DNA of 64,000 nt, taken from NCBI GenBank assembly GCA_963850605.1, contig CAWKLX010000002.1:434001-498000 (forward strand), written 5' to 3'. Shown here in pieces: positions 1 through 8,070 of the stretch. The DNA is from BOG-908 sp963850605. GTDB taxonomy: Bacteria; Pseudomonadota; Alphaproteobacteria; Acetobacterales; Acetobacteraceae. Every line of letters starts with the position of its first letter. The stretch's first letter is position 1. The notes below the pieces were generated by a model. The model did no database searches. It saw only the letters and a list, made by a program, of their open reading frames with translations, and was not told the origin of the DNA. The position numbers and the translations under genes are program-made.

Positions 1-1505
1 ATGTGGCCGACCCGCCATTGCCGCCCGCGCCCGTGTCGCTGGTGCCGCCGGTTCCGCCATCGGCGTTCTGCGCCAGAAAGAGACGGCCGTCATTCGTCAG
101 GCCGCTGACGGCGTCGGTGATCGTGATCGAAGCGCCGTTGCCACCCTTTGCCCCGCCCTGGCCGGAGCCGCCGTTGCCGCCGGTGGCCACCACCCCTGCC
201 TGGGCGAACACGTTGCCGGCCGCGCTCGCGTGGGCGGAGGCCGTCGTCCCGGCTCCGCCTGATTGCCCAGCACCTTGCGCCTGGCCGCCGCCGCCGCCGG
301 TGGAACTGGCGAACGCGATGGCCTGGCCGTTGGCTGCCGTGTCGGTCGCCTGCGCCGTGGCACTCGACCCGCCCCCGGCCACGCCGCTGGCGTTTGCGCC
401 GTTGATCGTGCCGGCATTGCCGCCCCTTGCCTCCGCATTCGAGTTGACCTGTCCCGCCGGAAAAGCTGCTGGTCAGTGATGATGCCGCGTCCGCAGCGCC
501 GCCCGCTCCGCTGAGCGCGCCGTAGCCCCCGTACCCCGCATAGGCCGTGGTGAACTGCGTCAGGGTGGCGCTGCTGGAATCGCTTGTGGTCAGCTTGGCC
601 GTTGCATTGCCGCCGGCGCCCGATCGCGCGGTGTAGCTGTCGCCGCCGGTGCCGCCCTGCGCGAATTCCTGGAGATTGAGTGCCCCGCCCTGCGTGGAGC
701 CGGTCGCGGCGTTGATCAGCGTGCTGCTTCCGCCGGCCCCGCCGGTGCCCCACGCGCCGTTCTGAAGGCTGCCGCCTCCCTCACCGCCAATCTGCTCGAC
801 ATAGGCCATGGCCGAGGCGACGCCGACCGCTTGCGCTCTGCTGCCGGACGCGACGCCGCCGGCGCCGCTGGCCTTGCCGCCCCCGCCCGCACCGCCCCCG
901 CCGCCGAAACTGCGGGCGATGGCCGACGCGGTCTGGCCAGTGGCGGTGGCGGTCGATGTGGCGCTGGCACCTGCGACGCCGTCCGGTCCGCCCGATGTCA
1001 CCTCGCCGAACCCCAAGCCGCCGACATCGCCTGCATGGCCGCCCTGGCTGATGGCCATGGCGGTGGCATTGGCCTGGTGATTGGTTGCCGTGGCCTTGGC
1101 CGAGGCGCGGCCGCCAGCGGCCCCGGCACCGCCGACATCGCCCCCGCCGCCCGCGCCACCATTGCCGCCCTGGCTGCTGGCGGTTGCGTACAGAAAGCCG
1201 GTGAAATCGACCGCGTTCTTGACGGTGGCCGATGCCGACCCGCCGGCCGCCCCGTTGCCGCCGGGCTGCTGGCCGATCTGCGGCTCCAGCGGATTGCCGT
1301 CCTTGTAGATGTTGCCGCCGATCCCGCCACCGCCCCCATTGCCGCCCTGGACCGTCAGCGTGTCGCCCGTCGAATCTGGCTTGGTCAGCGACGCTTTCTC
1401 GGACTGGCCTACGCTGCCGTTGCCGCCCGGAACCCCGTTGCCGTTCGGGTTGCCGCCGTTCGCCCCACCGGCACCCGCAGCCCCAGTAACGCTCAACACC
1501 GTCAT
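1..1505 (-). CDS. Glycine-rich repeat protein (PE-PGRS-like), partial, with one frameshift
   Basis: The reverse strand encodes about 500 residues very rich in Gly, Ala, Asn, Ser and Thr with GGNGG and GGAGG-type runs, and it continues past the left edge. I start it at the ATG at 1505 (MTVLSVTGAAG), which has a GGGGGA ribosome site about 9 bases upstream. There is no signal peptide. Reading in one frame the repeat is lost near 445-460 and becomes Arg/His-rich. The frame one base over then resumes the same low-complexity pattern (VNSNAEARGGNAG) down to base 1, so a single-base indel splits the gene. The composition resembles the other large repeat proteins near 54-60 kb, suggesting an extracellular or surface protein. 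Function is unknown. Confidence 0.6.
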
Positions 1506-1694
1506 TTGCGCTGGTCCCCCAACCATGTGCGAGACGCATAGTAACGATTTTACCGGCGAAAGTCTTGCACGGTATTGATGTGCTCGAAGCTGCAATAACA
1601 CCTGACAATCGCGTGCTTATGGAACGCAACACTGCCGAGCTCGGTGGGCAGATTGCCGCACGCCGGAAAGCCTGTAGCTTTTTGCCGCGACTGC

Positions 1695-2504
1695 ATGGGA
1701 CCGGATTTGGTGCGACTGGATGGCAAGGTGGCGCTTGTCACGGGTGCGGCGCAGGGGATAGGCGCGGCGATCGCCCGGACGTTCCTCGCCGAAGGTGCTG
1801 CGGTGTGGCTGACCGATCTGGCGGCGCCGAATCCGGCGGACTCCGCGGCCGAGGCAGAACGCCGCGCCAGTTTCGATGTGCTCGATGTGCGCGAGGAGGC
1901 GGATTGGGCGCGCGTAATGGCCGCGATCCTGACCCGGTACGGACGCCTGGATATCCTGGTCAACAATGCCGGAATCACCGGGTTCGAGGACGGCCCTGTG
2001 CCGCACGACCCGGAACATGTGAGCCTGGAGGCGTGGCGCGCGGTGCACCGGACCAATCTGGACGGTGTGTTCCTGGGGTGCCGGGCCGCGATCCGCGCAA
2101 TGCGGCCGGCCCGCACCGGGTCGATCATCAACATGTCGTCCCGCTCCGGACTCGTCGGCATTCCGGCCGCTGCAGCGTATGCTTCGTCGAAAGCGGCCGT
2201 GCGCAACCACACGAAGACGGTGGCGCTGTGGTGCGCGCAGCAGGGTCTGGCCATACGCTGCAACTCGATCCACCCCGCCGCCATCCTGACCTCGATCTGG
2301 GAGCCGATGCTGGGCACCGGGGACGATCGCCCGCAGCGCGCGGCGGCGCTGGTGCGCGATACCCCGCTGCGGCGGTTCGGCACCGCCGAGGAGGTCGCCT
2401 GGCTGGCCGTCTATCTGGCTTCCGACGAGTCGGCCTACGTGACAGGCTCGGAGTTCAACATCGATGGCGGCCTGCTGGCAGGATCGGCTGCATCCCCGGC
2501 ATAG
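1695..2504 (+). CDS. SDR family NAD(P)-dependent oxidoreductase
   Basis: A classical short-chain dehydrogenase/reductase of 269 residues. The Rossmann cofactor motif TGAAQGIG lies about 15 residues in. NNAGIT follows near the middle, then the catalytic Ser in INMSSRSG and the YASSK catalytic Tyr/Lys pair, and a typical SDR C-terminus (YVTGSEFNIDGG). Start options are an upstream ATG at 1644 or the ATG at 1695; I prefer 1695 because it places the Rossmann motif at the usual distance from the N-terminus. The family reduces or oxidises a hydroxyl/keto group of a small substrate in the cytosol; the substrate cannot be read from the sequence. It stands alone, divergent from the glycine-rich gene and convergent with thiE. 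Confidence 0.88.
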   Translation: MGPDLVRLDGKVALVTGAAQGIGAAIARTFLAEGAAVWLTDLAAPNPADSAAEAERRASFDVLDVREEADWARVMAAILTRYGRLDILVNNAGITGFEDGPVPHDPEHVSLEAWRAVHRTNLDGVFLGCRAAIRAMRPARTGSIINMSSRSGLVGIPAAAAYASSKAAVRNHTKTVALWCAQQGLAIRCNSIHPAAILTSIWEPMLGTGDDRPQRAAALVRDTPLRRFGTAEEVAWLAVYLASDESAYVTGSEFNIDGGLLAGSAASPA

Positions 2505-2525
2505 TGCCCTGCCAGGCCCGCTGCC

Positions 2526-3157
2526 TCACGCCGCAATAATTGCCGCCTGCATCGCACGCACACCCGCCGCCGGTCCATCGGGATGGCTCCACACCGCCCC
2601 GCACACCGCAAGAAAATTCGCGCCGGCGCGCACCAGCGGCGCGCAATTCTCCGCCGAGATTCCGCCGATCGCCACCACCGGCGGTTCCATCAGCTCGGAC
2701 CACCAGGCCAGCAGATCGGTATCGGCCTGGGTCCGCGCTAGTTTTGTCGTGCTAGGAAAAAGGCGCCGAACGCCACGTAATCCGCACCGGCCTCCCCCGC
2801 CAGCAACGCCAGGTCGCGGCTGTCGTAGCAGGACACGCCGAGCTGCATGCGTGGGCCCATCAGCTTACGGGCCTCGGCCGGCGGCATGTCGTCCGACCCT
2901 ACATGCGCGCCGTCGCAGCCCGTCTGTACGGCAAGGTCCGGCCGGTCGTTCAGGATCAGCGCCACGCCGCGCTCATGCGCGATCGGGCGTACCAGATCGA
3001 CGGCACGGCGGACCACGTCGTCGTCGACGTCTTTCAGGCGCAATTGCAGCGCCGCCACTTCCGCGGCATCAAGTGCTGCAGCGAGCTGGTCGACAAAGTT
3101 TTCCGGCAGTGCGGGCGGAGTTAGCAAATAGAGCTGGCAGTCGTAGGAGGTGGGCAC
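2526..3157 (-). CDS. thiE: Thiamine phosphate synthase, interrupted by a frameshift
   Basis: ThiE couples hydroxymethylpyrimidine diphosphate with the thiazole phosphate to give thiamine monophosphate. The first 130 residues carry ThiE motifs: QLRLKD, ILNDRPDLA, DGAHVGSDD, GVSCYDS and ADYVAFGAFF. There the frame runs into a TAG at about 2738. Adding one T to the T5 run at about 2757-2761 restores GAFFPSTTK, the phosphate-binding signature, and then VVAIGGISAEN and a natural stop at 2526. The repaired protein is about 210 residues, normal for the family. The start lies 14 bases after the aldolase stop, so the two form an operon. The break is either a homopolymer sequencing error or a real one-base loss. 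Confidence 0.85.
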
Positions 3158-3171
3158 CTGTCGTGAAGACC

Positions 3172-4101
3172 TTAGACGCTGGCTGGCTTGGCATAGATGT
3201 CGATGATCTTTTCCAGCATCGCGAGCGCCTCTTCCCGCGGTCTCTGGAACGTGTTGCGGCCGATGATCGCGCCGTTGGCGCCGCCGTCGCGGATGCCCTG
3301 GATTGTGTGCAGCAGATCGTCCGTGTCTTTGTTGTTCTCGCCCCCTGAGAGGACCAGGATGCGGCGACCGGCAAAACAGGCTTGCACGATGTGCCGCACC
3401 CGCTCGGCCATGGTGGCGCGCGGGATTTTTTCTTCCTCATAGATTTTCACCGCGGCCGGCAGGCTCAAATGATCGGTCGGAGGTTTCACCTTGATGATAT
3501 GCGCGCCCATCAGCGCGGCCATGTGCGCGGCGTAAGCACAGATATCGAGGGCGGTTTCGCCCGCCTTGTCGAGCATCGGGCCACGTGGGTAGCTCCACAC
3601 GACGACGCCCAAGCCTGCGGATTTGGCCTCCTCCGCCAATCCCTGCAACTCATTCATCTGTTTGAAACAATACTCGCTGCCTGGGTAGATCGTGAATCCT
3701 ATTGCGGCGCAGCCGAGCCGCAATGCGTCCGAAACCGATCCGGTGACCGCCTGGTCTTTTTCGGTGGCCAGCGAATTGGAAGAATTCAGTTTGAGTATGG
3801 TGGGGATCTGGCCGGCAAACGTGCTTGCCCCTGCCTCTAGCATGCCCAGCGGGGCAGCAAAGGCGTTCAGCCCGGCGTCGATGGCGAGCTGAAAATGATA
3901 GTGCGGGTCGTAGGCCGGCGGATTATGGGCAAAGCTCCGCGCCGGGCCGTGCTCGAACCCTTGGTCCACGGGAAGTATCACCAGTTTTCCCGTACCGGCC
4001 AGCTTGCCGGTGTTGAGCATACGGACGAGGTTGGCCTTGCTGCCCGGATTATCGCTTTCGTAGCAGTCGATGATTTTTTTGACTTCTGGGGTCAGGCTCA
4101 T
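3172..4101 (-). CDS. fbaB: Class I fructose-bisphosphate aldolase (DhnA/FbaB type)
   Basis: A 309-residue DeoC/LacD-fold aldolase of the archaeal/FbaB type, cleaving fructose 1,6-bisphosphate to DHAP and glyceraldehyde 3-phosphate in glycolysis and gluconeogenesis. Landmarks are ILPVDQGFEHGP near residue 45, GFTIYPGS near 135, the Schiff-base lysine region IIKVKPP near 200 and the phosphate-binding LVLSGGENN near 250. Family length matches. It is the first gene of a two-gene operon with thiE, transcribed leftward. An ACCGGA/TCCGGT inverted repeat lies about 65 bases upstream of the start. Confidence 0.93.
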   Translation of the reverse strand: MSLTPEVKKIIDCYESDNPGSKANLVRMLNTGKLAGTGKLVILPVDQGFEHGPARSFAHNPPAYDPHYHFQLAIDAGLNAFAAPLGMLEAGASTFAGQIPTILKLNSSNSLATEKDQAVTGSVSDALRLGCAAIGFTIYPGSEYCFKQMNELQGLAEEAKSAGLGVVVWSYPRGPMLDKAGETALDICAYAAHMAALMGAHIIKVKPPTDHLSLPAAVKIYEEEKIPRATMAERVRHIVQACFAGRRILVLSGGENNKDTDDLLHTIQGIRDGGANGAIIGRNTFQRPREEALAMLEKIIDIYAKPASV

Positions 4102-4165
4102 CGTGGCGATCTCCGGGCTTTGCGGCTGGGCGGGGGCTTAGCCGATGGTGGCTTGCCTGTCACGG

Positions 4166-4184
4166 ACCGGAGTTCATATCCGGT
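4166..4184. promoter_or_regulatory. Short inverted repeat upstream of fbaB
   Basis: ACCGGA and TCCGGT flank a 7-base spacer in the 264-base gap upstream of fbaB. The position suits an operator or a small transcript hairpin. No clear -35/-10 pair was recognised beside it, so the function is a guess. The rest of the gap (4102-4365) holds no gene I can support. Confidence 0.25.
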
Positions 4185-4365
4185 GCGCTCAGCAAGAAAA
4201 ATGAAACACGAGACCGCCAGGGCCTTGAAGGCCACCAAGGTGCCCGTTCGTCATGCGAGCCGGTGGCCAAGTAATCTGGGATAGAGAGCTGTGTTGGGGT
4301 GATCGGGCTTGCTTCTGGTGGACCCGGCGTCTCGTTTCTCCGGTTCGGCACAGCCCTGCTCTGAG

Positions 4366-4755
4366 TTACCCGAGCCAGTCTGCAAGCAGCCTGGCGGCGC
4401 CCGGCACGCCAAGATCGAGCGACTGGGGTGCTTCGGCCAGCAGCATGCCGCCGCACGCGGCTGCCCGGCCGGCGATGTCGGCCCATATGCGGGGCTCGGC
4501 CCGCAACACCAGCAGGCGCTGGCCGACGCGCAACGCCTCAAGTGCCCGACCCGGAGCAGGGCCGCAATCCAGTATGTCCGCACATATCCGGTCGGGGTCG
4601 GCCGCTGCGACCAGGGCGCGCCACCAGCCGACGCCAGCGAAACAGGCCGCCGCCTCGGCCGAAAGAAGGGTCACCGGCCGCCTGGTCGCGTGAGCGGCCG
4701 AGACGGCCTGCAGAGCCATCTCCAGGCTGTGCACGATGACGACGGGCGCGAACAT
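4366..4755 (-). CDS. Conserved hypothetical protein, 129 residues
   Basis: A small Ala/Leu-rich soluble protein with no signal peptide and no motif I recognise. It has four Cys in non-metal-like spacing (ACFAG, RICADILDCG, AACGG) and ends in an ADWLG helix. It is divergent from the small coiled-coil gene upstream of zapA. Codon usage and the absence of competing frames favour a real gene. The ribosome site in front of the ATG at 4755 is weak, and an in-frame internal ATG is possible as the start. No function can be assigned. Confidence 0.6.
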   Translation of the reverse strand: MFAPVVIVHSLEMALQAVSAAHATRRPVTLLSAEAAACFAGVGWWRALVAAADPDRICADILDCGPAPGRALEALRVGQRLLVLRAEPRIWADIAGRAAACGGMLLAEAPQSLDLGVPGAARLLADWLG

Positions 4756-4834
4756 GGTTGACGTTCAAGCCCGGGCCGGCGTTTTCTTCAACGACGCACG
4801 CAGCCTATGCCGGGCGGAGAGGTCAGGATCGCAG

Positions 4835-5026
4835 ATGGCCGATGCCGGCAAGACCGCTGCCCAAGAGGCCGCCCGGCTGGAGGCGGCGCTGGACCGCATC
4901 GCCCGCACGCCCTCTCATGGCCCACCGGTCGGTTCGTCAAAGGCGACCACCGCCGACCTGGCCCGCCGGCTAGACGCGCTTATCGCGGAGCTGCGCCAGG
5001 TGCTCGGACGCGACTCGGCCGACTAG
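4835..5026 (+). CDS. Small coiled-coil protein upstream of zapA (DUF4164-like)
   Basis: A 63-residue, helix-rich protein with a predicted N-terminal helix (AAQEAARLEAALDRIAR), a Pro/Gly linker and a C-terminal heptad-like helix (LARRLDALIAELRQVLG). The ATG at 4835 has a good GGAGAGGTCAGG ribosome site. A short DUF4164-type protein immediately upstream of zapA is a recurrent alphaproteobacterial arrangement, which suggests a cell-division accessory role; that is inference from context. It precedes zapA by 44 bases, probably in the same transcript. Confidence 0.65.
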   Translation: MADAGKTAAQEAARLEAALDRIARTPSHGPPVGSSKATTADLARRLDALIAELRQVLGRDSAD

Positions 5027-5070
5027 CCTATCCGACAACCGGCAACCAACGATCGACATGAGGAACAACG

Positions 5071-5397
5071 ATGGCCCAGCTCACCATCAAAATAAACGGC
5101 TACGCCTACACGGTAGGCTGCGACGACGGGCAGGAGCAGCACCTGCAGCAGATGGCGGCCGAGGTGGAGCAGCGCATCGACAGCATTAAGGCGCTCGGCG
5201 GCCAGAGCGGGGAAAGCCGGCTGCTGGTGCTGGCCTCGCTGCTGATGGCCGACGAGCTGCACGACACGCGCACCACGCTGGCCAATCTGCAAAGCGAGCT
5301 GTCCCGCCTGCCGCAGGCCGAGGCCGAAGCTCGCAAACGCCTCGCGCGCCTGGCCGACCGCGCCGAGGAGATTGCGCAGGGGCTGGAGAGTGCCTAG
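5071..5397 (+). CDS. zapA: Cell division protein ZapA
   Basis: A 108-residue protein with the ZapA fold: N-terminal strand MAQLTIKINGYAYTVGCDDG, the EEHL-like segment QEQHLQQMAAEVEQRI, then a long C-terminal coiled coil ending in a Glu/Arg-rich helix. ZapA binds FtsZ in the cytoplasm and bundles protofilaments at the Z ring. A GAGGAACAACG ribosome site precedes the ATG. The downstream order (6S RNA, then the folate cyclo-ligase gene) is the conserved zapA-ssrS-ygfA arrangement and supports the assignment strongly. Confidence 0.92.
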   Translation: MAQLTIKINGYAYTVGCDDGQEQHLQQMAAEVEQRIDSIKALGGQSGESRLLVLASLLMADELHDTRTTLANLQSELSRLPQAEAEARKRLARLADRAEEIAQGLESA

Positions 5398-5404
5398 TTT
5401 CTAC

Positions 5405-5562
5405 GGGCGGAGCTGCTGGGTGCGTCAGGCAATTCATCCCCGGGGCCGATAAGCAACCCCTCGGGGGCTGGCGCTGTCGTGGCCCTGGTCACGGTAACTG
5501 GTTCCCACCTGCACACGCAGGCTCTGGGGGGTGAGACGTCAACGGCTTGGGCGGCTCCGCAC
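5405..5562 (+). ncRNA. ssrS: 6S RNA
   Basis: The gap between zapA and the 5-FCL gene is where proteobacterial 6S RNA lies. Its ends pair: GGAGCTGC at 5409-5416 is complementary (one G-U) to GCGGCTCC at 5551-5558, which forms the closing stem. Inside is CCCCGGGGCCGATA, which resembles the CCCCTGAGCCGATA segment of the E. coli RNA, and the 3' half carries a CTGGTTCCCACCTGC segment suited to the other side of the central bubble. The length of about 150-158 nt is normal. 6S RNA binds the sigma70 RNA polymerase holoenzyme in stationary phase. Exact ends are inferred from the pairing. Confidence 0.82.
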
Positions 5563-6158
5563 TCTCTTCATCGATTGTTGACCGCAAGCGCGCAATGCGG
5601 GCCGAGGCGCTGGCCCGCCGCGCCGCTTCAGCCGACGCTGACGCGCACCTCGCGCTAATCGCAAATCTGTCTCGCAACATCGACGCCTCCCCCGGCACCG
5701 TTGTCGCGTGTGTCTGGCCGCTGCCGGGCGAACCCGACCTGCGTCCGTTATCGGCAACCCTGCACGACCGAGGCTGCGTGGTGGTCCTGCCCGAGACGCC
5801 GCGAGCGGGGCAGGTTTTGACATTCCGGTGCTGGCATCCAGGCTGTGCGATGCTGCGGGGACGTTTTGGCACGCGCCACCCCGATGGAGGCGCGGCGATA
5901 CCGAGCGTCGTGCTCGTGCCTTTACTCGCCTTCGACAGCGCCGGTTACCGGCTCGGTTATGGCGGCGGCTATTACGATCGGACCTTGGCCGCCTTGCCCG
6001 GCTGCGTGTCGGTCGGGTTTGGCCTGGCCTGGCAGGAGGTCGGCGAGGTGCCGCGAGAACGGCACGACAGGCAGCTCGACATGATCATCACCGAACACGG
6101 GGTGCGATTCGGCAGCCAGCTTTCGCGTCGGACAGAAAAACGGCCGCCCATGTCCTGA
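5547..6158 (+). CDS. fau: 5-formyltetrahydrofolate cyclo-ligase
   Basis: The enzyme converts 5-formyl-THF to 5,10-methenyl-THF using ATP. Visible motifs are the N-terminal DRKRAMRAEALARR, whose lysine contacts ATP, VVLPETP near residue 75, and the signature LGYGGGYYDRTLA near 140. The only canonical start that keeps the lysine helix is the TTG at 5547 (203 residues). The first ATG, at 5595, would remove it. The TTG overlaps the 3' stem of 6S RNA, so the transcript may be processed within its own 5' coding end. Co-location with 6S RNA is conserved across proteobacteria. Confidence 0.85.
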   Translation: MGGSALSSSIVDRKRAMRAEALARRAASADADAHLALIANLSRNIDASPGTVVACVWPLPGEPDLRPLSATLHDRGCVVVLPETPRAGQVLTFRCWHPGCAMLRGRFGTRHPDGGAAIPSVVLVPLLAFDSAGYRLGYGGGYYDRTLAALPGCVSVGFGLAWQEVGEVPRERHDRQLDMIITEHGVRFGSQLSRRTEKRPPMS

Positions 6159-6189
6159 GCGGCCGTAGCACCGAATGCGTCGGACGCGA

Positions 6190-6600
6190 TCAGCCCGCCG
6201 GCTGGGAGCAGGCCGGGTCGCGCATCTCCGTCAGGTTACCAGCAGACAGGAAGTAGCCCTGCGGCGTGAAGATGTCGAAGGTGGCGCCGGCGATCACCGG
6301 GCCGGCGAAATGCCCGTCAATGGCGACGAAATTGCTGGGTCCATAGGTCCCGACGAGGTGGATCACCTTCTTGTAGACGACATACGTGCCCGAGGTGTTC
6401 TGCTCGTTGGTGTCGATCCAGGTTCCGCTGGACGAGTAGCCAGGGTAGGTGTCGGTCTGGGTCAGCGTGAAGCACGCGTTAAAGGTGCCGCCCGGATAGG
6501 TGAAGTTGGCCAGGTAGTAGCCAGGCACAGCGGCCTGGGCCGGCGCAACATAAGTCGCGCCGAATAGCGCGGCCGCAGCCGCAGCGATCTTGAACTTCAT
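6190..6600 (-). CDS. Small secreted protein of unknown function
   Basis: 136 residues with a clear Sec signal peptide (MKFKIAAAAAALFG, cleavage after APAQA), then a Tyr/Gly/Thr-rich domain containing GTYVVYKKVIHLVGTYG, two Cys and a C-terminal DPACSQPAG. A GGAGAG ribosome site precedes the ATG at 6600. No family was recognised. A shorter homologue lies just upstream on the same strand (6837-7031), so this is a local duplication. Its base composition and the AT-rich upstream region differ from neighbouring housekeeping genes. Export to the periplasm or outside is inferred from the signal peptide. Confidence 0.75.
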   Translation of the reverse strand: MKFKIAAAAAALFGATYVAPAQAAVPGYYLANFTYPGGTFNACFTLTQTDTYPGYSSSGTWIDTNEQNTSGTYVVYKKVIHLVGTYGPSNFVAIDGHFAGPVIAGATFDIFTPQGYFLSAGNLTEMRDPACSQPAG

Positions 6601-6645
6601 GATATACTCTCCGAATCTGGTAAATTTTACCGCATCTAGGTGGTA

Positions 6646-6688
6646 AGCTGGCAATTAAAGCGTTATACAACGACGCTATTAGCCAGCT
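6646..6688 (-). promoter_or_regulatory. Long inverted repeat in the 5' region of the secreted-protein gene
   Basis: AGCTGGC at 6646-6652 pairs with GCCAGCT at 6682-6688, and the inner part extends the stem (AAGCGT with ACGCT). A second small palindrome (GGTAAA-T-TTTACC, 6619-6631) lies between it and the ribosome site. Both are within 90 bases of the start codon at 6600, so they could be operators or leader hairpins. Confidence 0.4.
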
Positions 6689-6836
6689 AATCAACGCCGA
6701 CGTAGAATAGACAAGCGCTAACGTGCGGTCAATCAGCTTTCGTGATGTTATTGTTACATGTTTCCTGACACGCTTCACAACTCCAGGCTTTAATCGTGTT
6801 ATGAACTCGCCGCCGCTCATGCGCGGAGGGTGGTGC

Positions 6837-7031
6837 TCAGCGACGCCGCCTGGGCTTGTAGGAGCGGGGTATAAGCGCGCCGACATAGCCGGCGAGATGA
6901 ATGGTCCGCCGAAAGACGACCCATGAACCGGTAGTGTCCGGGAAGTCGGTGCACGGTAGAGCTGCGCGGGCGGGGATGGCCGATGCCGCACTCAAAACAA
7001 CAGCAATAATAGCCGCGATGGTAGGCTTCAT
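6837..7031 (-). CDS. Shortened paralogue of the small secreted protein
   Basis: 64 residues: a signal peptide (MKPTIAAIIAVVLSAAS, cleavage after IPARA) followed by GSWVVFRRTIHLAGYVG. This aligns with GTYVVYKKVIHLVGTYG of the neighbour at 6190-6600. The roughly 40 residues between signal peptide and this motif in the neighbour are mostly missing, and the C-terminus is replaced by a basic tail (SYKPRRRR). It is either a degenerate duplicate or a minimal secreted peptide. Function is unknown. Confidence 0.45.
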   Translation of the reverse strand: MKPTIAAIIAVVLSAASAIPARAALPCTDFPDTTGSWVVFRRTIHLAGYVGALIPRSYKPRRRR

Positions 7032-7489
7032 GCTGAGTTCTACTAGGCATATATGCAGGTTGCAGGACATATACAGTGCTGTCCGTACGTCTGAATACTC
7101 GAACTGCAACATGCAAATCGCCCAGCGCGCCAAATTGGATAGATTACATGAAATGAACACACCGACATCGGATAGTTTCGAGTTCAATCTGAACTGGTGG
7201 TAATTCCGAGCAAGAGACACCCTTGATTTTAACTCGCCTTGTGAGGCGCACGTCCGACCAGTCGATCGCGAGGCACCATCACATGCCAGGGTCTGTCAGG
7301 AATACTTTGAAAGAACGATTGTATCGGTCCTGGCGGCTGCAGCCATCCCGGCGCGAAGCGAAGCCATTCCGGGGCGGGCAAACGCACGTCTGCGTGAACG
7401 GGTTGGCAAGGCGGGTCTTTTTTACCGAGTCAGCAACCCCGAACCCGAGATGATGCCTGGCACGAGGTTAATCGATACGGAGCGGATTC
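7032..7489. other. 458-base region without a supported gene
   Basis: This is AT-richer than the surroundings. It contains a GTTGCAG (7059-7065) / CTGCAAC (7104-7110) inverted repeat with a nested GGACA/TGTCC pair, just upstream of the shortened paralogue, and nothing else I can call. Short open frames on both strands lack ribosome sites and family-like composition. Confidence 0.4.
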
Positions 7490-8029
7490 ATGACCACCGC
7501 CCGGCTGACACGCCGCACATGTCTAGCCGCCCTTGGATCGGCTGCGCTGCTGGCGGGTGCGACGCGCCGGTCGCACGCTTCGGCCGCCGATTGGACGGAG
7601 CTGGAGTTGCTGGACCAGGACGATCGCGTGATCCGCCTTGGCGATACCGCGTATTCGCATACGCTCATCCAACTCTGGGCAAGTTGGTGCCCGATCTGTC
7701 TGAGTGAATTGTCGGCGATGAGTGACGCGGCTGCCGCCCTGCGCCACGACGGGATTGATATACTGCTCGTCAGCAGCCCCGCGGGCTGGGCGGCAGACAC
7801 ACGTCTGGCCAGCACGCGCGTCCCCGGTCTACGGCGTGCGCGTCCTTCGGGACGGAACGCGTCAGCGGCGATGCGGCGCACGTTGTTCAGCTCCGAGGGT
7901 TGGTATTACGTCCCGCGTAGCCTGTTGTACGATCGGCGCGCGGGCGTGATCACGTGGCGGCATCTTGGCCCAGTGGACTGGCGCGCTGCGCCCTGGCGTG
8001 CGCATGAGGCAGGGCGAGCCGGCGTGTGA
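7490..8029 (+). CDS. TlpA-like thioredoxin-fold protein with twin-arginine-type signal
   Basis: 179 residues. The N-terminus RLTRRTCLAALGSAALLAG looks like a Tat or Sec signal. The thioredoxin core follows with LIQLWASWCPICLSELS, carrying a WCxxC redox pair near residue 67, and the C-terminal part has YYVPRSLLYDRR and a GPVDW segment typical of TlpA/ResA-like proteins. A periplasmic disulfide reductase role is likely. Between about 7800 and 7855 the frame reads Arg-rich text, while the frame one base over reads SPVYGVRVLRDGT. That is a good thioredoxin strand, so two compensating indels are possible. Confidence 0.7.
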   Translation: MTTARLTRRTCLAALGSAALLAGATRRSHASAADWTELELLDQDDRVIRLGDTAYSHTLIQLWASWCPICLSELSAMSDAAAALRHDGIDILLVSSPAGWAADTRLASTRVPGLRRARPSGRNASAAMRRTLFSSEGWYYVPRSLLYDRRAGVITWRHLGPVDWRAAPWRAHEAGRAGV

Positions 8030-8070
8030 CGTTTCTGGCGCGAACGCTACGGCCACACGAGGGGTGCTGG

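Noticed and set aside
781..1632. Arg-rich 283-residue open frame on the minus strand
   Set aside because: It is the shadow of the glycine-rich gene in another frame; its Arg/Gln/Gly composition comes from frame-shifted GGN repeats.
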